Assembly: GCF_030269925.1 (NCBI RefSeq)
Contig: NC_085108.1
Coordinates: 4,774,001-4,838,000, forward strand
Source of the DNA: Bombyx mori
Taxonomy: Eukaryota; Arthropoda; Insecta; Lepidoptera; Bombycidae
Direction: 5' to 3'
Length of the DNA stretch: 64,000 nucleotides
Shown here: positions 12,638 through 25,000 of the stretch, piece after piece
How the letters are laid out: every line of letters starts with the position of its first letter
Numbering within the stretch: the first letter of the stretch is position 1
The notes under the pieces: generated by a model
Seen by the model: only the letters and a program-made list of their open reading frames with translations
The model's database searches: none
Told to the model about the DNA's origin: nothing
Translations under genes and position numbers: made by a program

Positions 12638-13043
12638 TTTTTTTTTAATGCTAGATGGGTGGACGAGCTCACAGCCCACCTGGTGTTAAAGTGGTTACTG
12701 GAGCCCATAGACATTTACGACGTAAATGCGCCACCCGCCTTGAGATATAAGTTCTAAGGTCTAAAGTATAGTTACAACGACTGCCCCACCCTACAAACCG
12801 AAACGCATTACTGCTTCACGGCAGAAATAGGCAGGGTGGTGGTACCCACCCGCGCGGACTCACAAGAGGTCCTACCACCAGTAATGACGCAAATTATAAT
12901 TTTGCGGGTTCCATTTTTATTACACCGTGGAAGTCAATCGTGAACATTAATTGTTGAGTATGTATTTCATTAGAAAAATTTATACCCGCCTGAGATTCGA
13001 AAACCGGTGCATCGCTCAACACGAATGCATCGGACGTCTTATC
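12638..13043 (-). mobile_element. Bm1 SINE, nearly full length
   Basis: Inverted tail at 12638, body to 12883, middle and tRNA-like head to about 13043. Confidence 0.85.
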
Positions 13044-13236
13044 TGTCTGAGACAGGTATTGCGTCTGTGTAGTTCTAGTGGGTTACGACCTTATCTAATA
13101 CTTTATTAAATCCATAGATAAAATTATACATTTTAATGTTGAAGTGTGTTTGTTTGTGCATCTTTCACGTCAAAACGAAGCAACGAATTGACATGATCTG
13201 AAAGTATCTATCCTATCCTATACTTTATTCCGAAAT

Positions 13237-13344
13237 TATCTCCTTACCGCGGAAAACTACCCTCTGACTCGTTGTTGACCGCGCGGGCAATATCTCCTAA
13301 CCGCGGAAAACTACACTGTGACTTGTCGTTGACTGTACGGGCAA
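13237..13344. repeat. 54-bp tandem duplication
   Basis: Units 13237-13290 and 13291-13344 each start tatctcc and share accgcggaaaactac; about 85% alike. Confidence 0.75.
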
Positions 13345-13855
13345 AGTCGCAAGTAACAGCTGGTAATATTATAAACACATAACCGACGAACCCGAATAAA
13401 GTGAAATAAACTCCTAGTTAAAATGTGCCAGCAACATTTCTATTGCTAACATATTAATACAGGCGTTTACAGAAATTATAGCTTCAAAATTTTCCGGTGG
13501 GGAAACGACATCATAGAAGTACCTTGGCGTTTAGGACAAAGGCAACAGACCGCGTGGAAAGTTGCCCATGCGATAGACCGATTAAGTGAAGTCGGTAGTT
13601 GGCATTTATTTACATGTGTGTACCACAAACTGGAAGGAGTGGTATTATTCGTGAGGCTCATACATTCTGCACACAGCAATGACACTGACTGACGACCACA
13701 GACCGCTCTGACAAGAGTGCTACGACAAAGAAAATTAGTTAAGCAATTCGTAATAACACCATCATAAATAGACCCACCAAATGTATCAAATACCGACACT
13801 AAATAATTGACAATAGACGCCCGGCTATAAAAGAAGTGACCGTTATGCTCACATA

Positions 13856-13984
13856 AGCTCAGGTGAGCTCACGGGCTCAACCTGAGAGAATATACTAACA
13901 ATAGCCCTAGTAAGATTAGCGTTTCGCAGAACTTCGGATCGGAATAGGGATCCACTGAGAAGATCCGGCAAGCAACTCAGTGGG
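13856..13984 (-). mobile_element. jockey-type LINE 3' fragment
   Basis: gctcacgggctcaacctgag to cagtggg, about 20 bases before a full-length Bm1. Confidence 0.7.
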
Positions 13985-14002
13985 TTAACTTTTTGTATGA
14001 AG

Positions 14003-14462
14003 TCGTCGTGGCCTAAAGGATAAGACGTCCGGTGCATTCGTGTTGAGCGATGCATCGGTGTTCGAATCTCAGGCGTGTACCAATTTTTCTAATGAAATAA
14101 GTACTCAACAAATGTTCACGATTGACTTCCACGGCGAAGGAATAACATCGTGTAATAAAAATTAAACCAAAATTAAAATTTGCGTAATTACTGATGGTAG
14201 GACCTCTTGTGAGTCCCCACGGGTAGGTACTACCACCACCCTGCCTATTTCTGCCGTGAAGCAGGTATGCGTTTCGGTTTGAAGGATGGGGCAGCCGTCG
14301 TAATAATTACGTAGTATAATTATTATACTTGAGACCTTAGAACTTATATTTCAAGGTGGATGGCGCATTTTACGTTGTAGATGTAGGACTTATGGGCTTC
14401 AGAAACCACTAGACCAGGTGAGCTGTAAGTTCGTCCACCCATTTACGCAATAAATAAATAAA
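14003..14462 (+). mobile_element. Bm1 SINE, full length
   Basis: tRNA-like head (tggcctaaaggataagacg with A-box character and gtgttcgaatc as B box), a middle (atgttcacgattgacttcca), the common body from ctgatggtaggacctcttg, and a caataaataaataaa tail. About 460 bp, the family's usual length. Confidence 0.85.
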
Positions 14463-14587
14463 CCCTCCCTACCCTCCCTACCCACTTTACAATCGGTATC
14501 TTTACAACAGCAACCCATAGTAGTAGTACTAGTAGTAGATGAGTGGGCATATCGATAGTCGATAAACATACACAAGCCAGCGAATAC

Positions 14588-15212
14588 TCTTTTTTTTTTC
14601 TTTTTTTCCTACCTATGCTGATAGCCTTGAGAGGCTATTTCAGCTTCGCCCTAACGTTTGTAGGTGAGCTCGCGGGGCTCAACCGGAGAGTTGCTAACAC
14701 TGACCCTAGCAAGAGCAGTGCTTCGCAGAATCTACCATCGGATCGGAAACGCGACCCACTGAGAAGATCCGGCGAGAAACTCAGTGGGCTGTCTCTATGG
14801 GTTAGTTCGCTCGTCGAGCCCTTCGTCGCAGGCGACGGGTTCGACGAGGACGGTGACCGGTGCTTGTGGTGCCTAAAAGCATCGTTAATGGATCAGGAGG
14901 ATCCGTAATGACGTGCTTTGGGCGACGTCGACGGTTTACCATTCGGTCTACTGGGTCGGGTATGTAGTTTCCAGCGGCTACGATGAGAGGGTTCTCATGT
15001 CGTGCCGCCTTCTCAAAATGGCGCAGCGATGCCGACTGTAGATACTTACTAAAAGAGTCGAGCTCCAGGTCATCGTGGAGATCCACGTTCCTCCGGAACC
15101 ATGGCGCTCCGACGGCTATCCTGCAGAATCGGGATTGAATAACCTGAAGGGATTTCAAGTGGGTGCGGGCTACGTGAGCGAACACTACGCTTGCATACGT
15201 CATGACGGGCGA
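14588..15212 (-). mobile_element. jockey-type LINE 3' end (longest copy)
   Basis: Minus-strand frame 15203-14802 reads MTYASVVFAHVARTHLKSLQ, SRFCRIAVGAPWFRRNVDLH and FEKAARHENPLIVAAGNYIP, the end of a jockey-type reverse transcriptase. A 3' UTR and oligo(A) follow at the left. The frame differs from the sister copy at 38326-38685 near its end by a shift. 5'-truncated, so not autonomous. Confidence 0.85.
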
Positions 15213-16056
15213 ATGCTCTGCAACGTTACAAATGTAGGTACATCCACATTTACTTAATAATATTAAACAGTTTTTGGTAATATTGTGTGCTACAGTTTTG
15301 CCTTACACCAAAGATACACTGCGGTCGAATATATAATAGTCTCCACGAGACTCACTAGATGGCTCTTTTTGCTATTTCTGATAGTATGTAGATTTCTATG
15401 ACAAAAAAATATCGGTAGAAACGCTGAATTTTCTTAAAGTACTAACATCTTTTGAATATACTTGCTTGTGTTCAGAATTTTAATTGAAATATATTTTTGT
15501 GCGTAAAGAAACAGATTCAGAAATTAAGGAGATGTTGTTCTCTGTACATAGCTTACTTAATTTCCCAGTATCATTATCAAATTCACACTTAAAAATTAAT
15601 ATTAACGCCCAAATTTTAAAAATAAAATATTTTTTCATATATATATTTTTTACTACAGTACATACATACGTTTCCTTAATTGTTTAAAAATAAATTGATA
15701 CAAAGTTATTAGAAACGACTCATCCAAATCATTCAATCTCACATGCGCAAGAATGGAGGCATAATTTTACGATTCACTTATTAAATGCTTCTGTCTTTTA
15801 TTTATTAATGTGTATGTAACAAGATTTCATATCATATTACTTTTTCCATAAAAAACCCAACTTGTCGACCCAACAATTCAAAAGATTTTGTAGCTTCCCT
15901 TTGCCTTTCCGAGTTGACAAAATGTGAATATTTCCAGATGTTCAGATGTCAAACTTAAACACGTCAACGCGGATGAGTTTGTCGCTGTTGGTTAATTAAT
16001 GTGGAATTTTTAATTCTTTAAAATAATAATACAGTGAAAAATTATTAACCCACACA
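15213..16056 (+). other. region upstream of COPZ
   Basis: No repeat or ORF of note. Expected to hold the COPZ promoter and 5' UTR; no clear TATA box can be placed. Confidence 0.4.
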
Positions 16057-16089
16057 ATGGTTCACACAACGATGGAAGGTTCTCTGTTC
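16057..16089 (+). CDS. COPZ1: COPZ exon 1 (start codon)
   Basis: Encodes [11 protein letters not shown] and ends at a gtaagt donor, phase 0. Methionine 1 or 6 could be the start; methionine 6 matches the family length better. About 840 bases upstream (15213-16056) show no repeat I recognise and probably hold the promoter and 5' UTR. Confidence 0.85.
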
Positions 16090-19000
16090 GTAAGTGATTT
16101 TCTAACTTCAAACAGATTTATTTTGCACTTTAAAAACATTTCAACCAAAACACAAGATAGAAGAATAGTGATACCTGTATCTTTTAGTAGTTAATACACA
16201 ACGTGTTAGTACACCCATAAATGCAACCCACGGTTTCTCGCCGGATCTTCTCAGTGGGTCGCGTTCCCTATCCGGTGGTAGATTCTGTGTAGCACTGCTC
16301 TTACTAGGGCTAGTTGTTGGAGTTTGAATATAAATGTAATGGCAGGCAACACTTGACACATGATTACAGATTTCGAATATTAGAATTATTTTAAATGTTT
16401 AAAAAACAGATGATTGTATTCTCCTAAGAAAAAGTCGTACTTCTCATCTAGACACGGTCAGAACAACATGTAAGAGTTTTATAAAAAATATAAAGATAAT
16501 AATTGTATAATGGTGTAAAAGTGTTCAAACTATATGCAATATAATTATAATGAAGCAGTGTGTTTTTAAATAGCCCCTCATCAACCTACAGAACCCAATC
16601 CCTCAAATTTAACCATCCAACACTAGTGTTAGCAAATTCTCTCAGGTTGAGCCAGTGTGCTCACTTACCCGTCTGGGCATAGCTTGAATAGCCCTCTAGG
16701 CTACTAGCGAATATTTAGGAGGCAGAATATAGTACAGGCAATGCTAGAGGAATGTATACTTGATAACTATCAAATCTGTAATCAGCAAACGTTAAAGCAA
16801 ACAATGCATCAGAGTTAATTAACAATCACTTCACAATTAGCGGTAGGCAGCGGCTAGGCTCTGCCCCTGGCATTGCTGAAGTCCATGGGCGACGGTAACC
16901 ACTCACCATCAGGTGGGCCGTATGCTCGTCTGCCTACAAAGTCAATAAAAAAAAAAAAAACACTAATAATCCTTACACCTTAAAATACTGTTATACTTTG
17001 TATTGGTCTGTTGATTGTAAAAACTAGAGCTAACCTGTCAACAGACCTGTCCCTTTTTAAAATAATAATCTCGTTATTATAAGGTGGTCTGAATATAAAA
17101 ATGCTATTAATATTTAGACTTCTTCACTTTTAGGACCTTGAATAAATTATGCTCTAAATTTTAAGTCTGATAGAAACTTGATCCTTTAGGGATAATGATT
17201 AAGAGACTACAAAAAAACATATTTGGAAATGACCGGTGGAGCTCACGGACAACAGCAAGATTGCTGTGCCCTACCTCACGAGATGGGGTTGAAATCTTTA
17301 TTTCTGAATTATATAACAGATCACTCACTCTCCAAATTGGAACCCATACTGCTTTCACAGCAAAGATAGCAAAAATACTTATTTCAAATTAGGTATTACT
17401 AAGGTATTAGGTATTTGTACACTTGTATGCTTGCCACACATCATTATGTAAATTTCAATGTTTTTCATGTTCTAGGAACCCACATTGTACATTGTCAAGG
17501 GGATGTGCATTTTGGACTATGAAGGAAACAGAATTTTGGCCAAATATTACGATAAAGACGTCCTACCCACAACTAAGGAGCAGAAGGCATTTGAGAAGAA
17601 CTTGTTCAATAAGACTCACAGGTCAATATTAACTACATGACACTAAAACTAACATAATTTCTCAATTGGAATATAATTATAATTATATAAACGAATATTA
17701 ATATTTTGGCTTGTCTGGAAAACTTCTTATAATGTAACTCTCACCAATGACAAGCCATAAACTAACTATCCATCTCAAGTTGTAGAATCAGTATATAATT
17801 TCTTTTTATATTAAAAGTTATAGGGTAATCTCATTAAGTTTGAGCCCCGTGAGCTCACTTACTCACCTGGATAATCTAGTATAACCCCTCAAGTTTACTA
17901 GAATAGGTAGGGAAAAAAACTTAGGGCAATCATGATAATTCATAGATAAAAATTATTTTAAGTTAACAATAATTAAACTGGAACAATGCTGTAAATATTT
18001 TAAGAAAATTATGGATATTTTAATAAATATTTTTTAAAACTAGTTTTTTTTATATATGTTTACAGAGCAAATGCAGAAATCATAATGCTGGATGGTCTTA
18101 CTTGTGTTTATAAAAGTAACGTAGATTTATTCTTCTATGTTATGGGAAGCTCCCATGAAAATGAGGTATGATGTGTTCCATAATTTTCTTTTCTTTGTCA
18201 AGCTGTTACAATAACCACAATACTTTTAACTTTGTCTTAGGTTTTATTATTATTATTTCCCCAACCTATCCTAACGCCTTGAGAGGCTATTTCAGCTTCA
18301 CCTTAACATGTAGATGAGCTCACGGGGCTCAAACTGGAAGTGTTGCTAACATTGGTCCTAGCAAGGGCAGTGCTTCGCAGAAGGCGACGTCGACAGATTT
18401 TATTATCGGTCTTTGATCATAGAATGAAAAAGCCATGAAAAAGCTTCGTAAAATCACAGTCAAGATTGTCACAGTCTCTGTTAATAAATAGATATAAAAT
18501 GATTACTAAATAAGATAAAGTTTTTTTATTACTGAAAACAAATGACACAGTCATTCTGCTCTAATTTAGCATTCCCTGTGTTATGGGTACCAGAGATTCC
18601 CAACCCACTGAGTTTCTCGCCGGATCTTCTCAGCGGGCCGCCATTCCGATCCGGTAGTAGATTCAGTGAAGCACTGCTTTTGCCACAGCTAGTGTTAGCA
18701 ATTCTCCCAGGTTGAGCCCGTGAGTTCACCTACCAGTCTACGCGAAGTTAGCCCCTTAGGCTACCAATGATTAGGTAGGAAAAAATAACAAAGAAAATCA
18801 AGAAAAACAAAACCAGAGACTGATAAACATACTTAAATATGTTTAAATAAATACACATATATATGATAAACGCCTAGAAAATGAACCGACAAACCTGTTC
18901 ATCATACAATGTTTGCCCAATAAAAGGATTGAACTGTCGATTATAAGCCCTATAGTCAAAGGCACTAACTAGTGCACTACCAAGTCAGTCACAAAGCTTT

Positions 19001-22000
19001 AGATACTAGAAAGTTATTAGTAAAGAAGAAAAATTTTCTTATAAGAACGCCAAAAGGTCCTCTGGACATGCAGATTTGTAATGTTTTTTTTTCATCTTCA
19101 ATGTCTACAATCCTGTACTTTTATTAGATACGTTGAAATTCATTACGTAGGCAATAAGAGCATGACTCCAGCGAGCCATCTACTCTAAATTAAAGGTTTG
19201 TCATTGAACTACATGACGGTCAGCTTTTTTGTCTATTTATTTATTTATTTATTTATAACTTCTTATACTATAAAGTATAAAGGCGGACTTAATGCCATAG
19301 GCATTCTCTAACAGTCTATTTCTACATTCTCTAACAACCTTAGGGGAGTGCAAAGATGAAGCTTGGTAGGTGTAGTGTGAAGGTGATATTACTGAAACAT
19401 AATAATATGTGTGTATATAACATACATAATATTTATAGATACAAATACTCGTACTTAAATAAATACATATACATAAATATATAGATATACATAAATATAT
19501 ACATATACGTATCATAAATATATACATATAAAAACATATATAAACAAATATTATATTATATTCAGTATTTCTTCAGGTTTAAATGTGTAATAACGGTGGT
19601 TTATTAACTGTTTAATATCTGTGAAAGTGCACAAATGCGGGAAAATGAAACAAAGCCGCTGTATGTAACTTCTTGGGATCCTCCAAATAGTCCACTGAAA
19701 AAATCTCAGTAAATGACTACCATTTTACTTAGAATATTTCATCCCATATCATTTCATTTAATTTCATCCCAGTTGATTAATGTCTCAAATTAATCATCTT
19801 AATTTCATTTCATTTCACTCCATATTATCATTTTTCATAAAAATAAGAATATAAATTAAAATAAGACATGACTTAAAGGTCTTAGTTCCCAGGTCATAAA
19901 ATCCCTTATTAAAACATGACGGTCAGTCCATGGTATTAAGTTTAAGTTGCATATAAATTACTAAGTGACGTTATCTTTTCAGTTGATCCTTCAATCAGTA
20001 TTGAATGCACTCTACGAGTCTGTTAGTTTGCTGCTAAGAAGGAACATGGAGCGGAGGGTCCTCATGGAGAACTTGGATGCTGTTATGCTTGCCTTCGATG
20101 AGATCTGCGACGGCGGGTATGTTGTAATTATTATTACTAGTGGTCGCCCGGTAGGCGAAATTCGACTATAATTAATTTAAATTATACCCTGCCTATTGCC
20201 GCCCTATCGCCCTGCCCATTTCTGCCGTGTAGCAGTAATGCGTTTCGGTATGAAGGGTGGGGCAGCCGTTGTAACTATACTGAGACCTTAGAACTTATAT
20301 CTCAAGGTGGGTAGCGTCATTTTCGCTGTAGACGTGATGATTATAACAGAAATGATGATTATAGAAATGTGACCACAAAACCATAATAATAACGTTCAAA
20401 CTTTTTATTTATTTATTGCTTAAGTGGGTGAACGAGATCACGGTCCACCTGGTGTTAAGTGGTTACTGGAGCCCATAGACATCTACAACGTAAATGCGCC
20501 CCCCACCTTGAGATATAAGTTCTAAGGCCTCAGTATAGTTACAACGGCTGCCCCACCCTTCAAACCGAAACGCATTACTGCTTCACGGCAGAAATAGGCA
20601 GGGTGGTGGTACCTACCCGTGCGGACTCACAAGAGGTCCTACCACCAGTAAAAGTCCAGTCTGTTTCACCGTACAAACTGGAATGCATGTCTGCTTCAGA
20701 GCAAGATGGGGTATACAAATGCATGTATCCCTTAATGATAATGCATAATTAATTCACACTAAAAAAGGGCGATAAATTTTCATAGTGCACAATAATAAAT
20801 ATTGTTACGCGGTGGTGCTCGGGATAAATATAACTTCTACCGAAGTAAAAATTAAAACTGACTTACAACACTTAAAGAAAACATTACAATTCGTAATTCA
20901 CTTCAGGTTATCCGTTCGCTGTTTCGCTTCGAGTAGTACCGATTACTATCTGCTTTCGTGTATCTCTGCAAGGCTTTTATAGTCGATACGACATCTACAG
21001 AATTCAGTAGTTTCGATGTGTGTTTCCCCTATTTGATAATAGATGGCGTTGCACTTCTCGAGCGTTCTCGATTTTACTAGTTCTTTTGATATTCGTTTCT
21101 GCTGGGCGGCGATAGATGGCGTTACTTTTACAGGCGTAATAATATGTAAATTTTTTACTGGTGGCAGGACCTCTTGTGAGTCCGCGCGGGTAGGTACCAC
21201 CACCTCGCCTATTTCTGCCGTGAAGCAGTAATGCGTTTCGGTTTGAAGGGTGGGGCAGCCGTTATAACTATACTGAGACCTTAGAACTTATATCTCAAGG
21301 TGGGTGGCGCATTTACGTTGTAGATGTCTATGGGCTCCAGTAACCACTTAACGCAAGGTGGGCTGTGAACTCGTCCACCCATAAAAGCAATAAAAAAAAA
21401 AAAAATTGTTTTGTGTAATTACAGTGTGATATTGGATGCTGATCCCACGTCGATCGTAAGCCGGGCAGCGCTGCGCACCGAGGACGTGCCCCTGGGAGAG
21501 CAAACAGTGGCCCAGGTAATTGATCAAGTCAATAGATTGTTTTGGTAGCGTACAGCTTGTTGCCGCGATGGATTGTTGTATACTCGAACCGAGGACGGTA
21601 TCACATCAAATCTAATCACGCATGCGTTGCGTTCGAAGCCACTTTTATTTATTTTTTATATTATTAAAATTTATTAGGCACACAGTACACATCACAAGCT
21701 AAAAAAAGAAACATGTGTGCAATTCACACGTGTCAGAAGTGAAACCTTCAAAAATTAAAATACAATTACTTATCGTAAATGTCTAAGTATATGTAAAATT
21801 TTGTCATTAGTAAATAATTGTAAATCATCTTTTATAGTATGAGGTAGCGCCCTCTGTGAATCGATATTTTAACGTCACGTATAATCCTAAATTGAAATTC
21901 ACTACGAGAGTTTTCATACGCACGTTAGTATTAAAAAATCGCATAGATGGCGCTGTATAAAAAATTTTCGACACTTCCGTTGCGTACCTGCGTGACGTTA

Positions 22001-25000
22001 CATCTGTAAAAATTTTACCCTCATGCACCGAAAGAAGTTTCACTTCAAAATATACATAAAAACACAAGTAAAAAAAAACAAAATCTGACTTGCAACATAA
22101 GCCATGTGCGCACGACCAAACAACAAAAATTAATCTAACTTATAATGTAAGGAAAGAATTTTATTCACAATATACAATAAAACAATTACACTAATAACCT
22201 ATTACTAACGTGGAGGATGCCCTGAGTAAAAACCATTCCGATTGGATTCAATATTTTAGACACAGTCTTGTTTTTAATTTCGTGGTTCGTCTGCTGTAGG
22301 CTCCGACGGGGTCAGTGACCTGCCGGTTACTATTTTTACAGTTATATGCGGGTAGTTTGGTATAGTTTTTTTTTTTTTTTTGTAAGATTTATATTTGTTT
22401 AAGATTAGTAGAAGTTGTGTTTACGTTTGAAGTGATACCCGTACTCCCGATTCGGTTTTTTTTTGCGGCACTTATGCACTTTTGTTAGGCTTTTTCTTGT
22501 AATACATTTGCTATATGAATATTTTGTATTTTGCTGATCGTAGATATTTGATAAGGATGTCATGCGTAATATCATTTGTGTTTGTATACATGTGTTGTTT
22601 CATCACTGATCATTACATTGGGTGTATCTTGAGCATGTACGATAATTTTATCTGAAAGTAATATTCATAGGTACCGAAGTGAGGTGGCAGTTCTATTTTT
22701 CATTTCTGGAGGTATTCTTCTAAATAATTTATTGTGTGTTAAATATATATATACACCTATATTATTCAGGAAGAAAATAGCAAATAAAAAAGTAGAAAGT
22801 GCATAATTAAAGAGAAAGTAATGGAATGTGAACTAGAGATTTTTATAATTATTTTCTTTCCGTCTGTCTGTTTGTTCGCGTAGATCAAACTATGAGATTT
22901 GAGTTTTCATGTACTTTCACAGGTTTACATAATGTTAATTAATTTAGAGCAGAATATAAGTTTTTTTTATTTATTAAAATCGAGTTTTACTTTGTTTACA
23001 ATTCGGTTTGTCTGTTGCTACGCTTTCACGCCCGAACCGCGATCGATTTTGACGAAATTCGATAAGGAAATAGTTCGATTCCTTGGTAAGAATATCTTTC
23101 ATTCCACCACTGAACACGGGAATACTCTTACGCGATGTAAAGCTTAGTCTATACAAACGAAACTGCGGGTGTGCACGGCTCGAAAATTCAGTTGTTTTGA
23201 TGGAGAAAAAAACATTTATGAGTAGAAGTCTGTCGTTGTAATTCTAATTTAATCGTATATATCCGTCTCTCTTCCACACATAGCCTTCGATTTTAACGAA
23301 AACTCGCAATGTGAGAAGTCGTTGTGGCTTAAAGGATAAGACGTTTGGTGCATTCGTAGCTTGCGATGCATCGGTGTTCGAATCCCGCAGGCGGATACCA
23401 ATTTTTCTAATGAAATACGTACTAAACAAATGTCCACGATTGACTTTCACGCTGAAGAAATAACATCGTATAATAAAAATCAAACCCGCAAAATTATAAT
23501 TTGCGTAATTACTGGTGGTAGGACCTCTTGTGAGTCCGCACGGGTAGGTACCACCGCCCTGTCTATTTCTGCCGTGAAGCGGTAGTGCGTTTCGGTTTGA
23601 AGGTTGGGGCAGTATTAAACATTAAAAAGACAAAATAAAATTACCCACTTTGGGTTTAAAGTATTCTGAAGAAACTTTGCACTAAGATCTACTTGCATTT
23701 AACAACTTGGATTAATATGGTACACGAGCTTTTTACCATTGACATGACCCATGTCAATGCCAGGTATATCTACTAAAAGCGAATACGACAGTTTGTTTGC
23801 GTGTTCACGTTACGTAGCCACTGACTTACAAGGTAGCTAATGAATCAGAGAAGTCACAAGCAACTCTTTATTCCGGGAAAATGCAACGTGCCTCATTCTT
23901 TCTGAATTACAAAAACACGTTTGCAATCGCGGGGCAAATCTAGTAGAGTATTTTCTTGTGAACAATAATTAAAAAAAAAAACATTCTGTAATGGGGCGTA
24001 TACATTATACATAGATATATATACCTACATACATACGTCCCGACCCTATCACATTGCTTTGAAAACATACGATCATGGGTAATTATTAACCATTACTTAA
24101 TGGTAGTTTTCCAATTACAGAGCATAATGCGACTCAGTGACGCACAATGCCGAATTATGCTGAAGCTTAGTTGGGCATTATGCCGCATAATGCGCTCTTG
24201 TGCTGTAATTGGAAAACGGCCCATATTATAAAAAGAAAAACGTTTTACCACAGATAATAGTCAGATAAATGTCAGTTGTCAAATTTAAAACACAAAACAT
24301 AAAAGCATAGGTACGCCATCTTTGATAACATTTTAAAATTAAGTTTTTTTTGTATGTTTTCTTTTCCTATTTTTTTTACTAACACTTCATTACATGGAAT
24401 GACTATTCAGATTAACAATGTTTTTTTTTTTTTTACAAGCGCCCTTGTATATTTACTTTACTCTTTCTCAATTGACATTTTCAGATACTGAACACCATAA
24501 TGAATAATTAATAAAATAAATAAATAAAAAAAAAACTATAAATATTTATGTAACATACTTAGTGTGAATACTTATTATATGTAATGATTATTGTATAATA
24601 TAAGAGTAAGTATGTTTATTAAAAATAGTTTATTTTTGAAATTTGCACTTTTATTTTTCTCTTTTGGCAACCCTTTAATGCGCACTCTGTACGATTTTTT
24701 TTCTTTATTTAGCTTTTAATTGCTTTTTTTTAATTAGCTAAAACCTGTAGGTGCCCATTGACTTCCTAACTGCTGATGTTTTTGCCGTTAGTCGCTTTGA
24801 ATATTGATCAGCGGTTTTCAGTTTTTTTTCTTCTTTTTCTACCTATGTTGATAGCCTTGACAGGATATATCAGCGTAGCCCTTAGCGTATAGGTAAGCCC
24901 TCGGGGCTCAAACCGGGGGTGTTGCTAACACTGGCCCTAGCAAGGGCAGTGCTTCGCAGAATCTACTACCGGATCGGAAAGGCGACCCACTGAGAAGATC

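Noticed and set aside
19425..19560. Possible matrix-attachment or origin-like AT tract
   Set aside because: Simple AT-rich repeats are common here and nothing more specific supports such a role.
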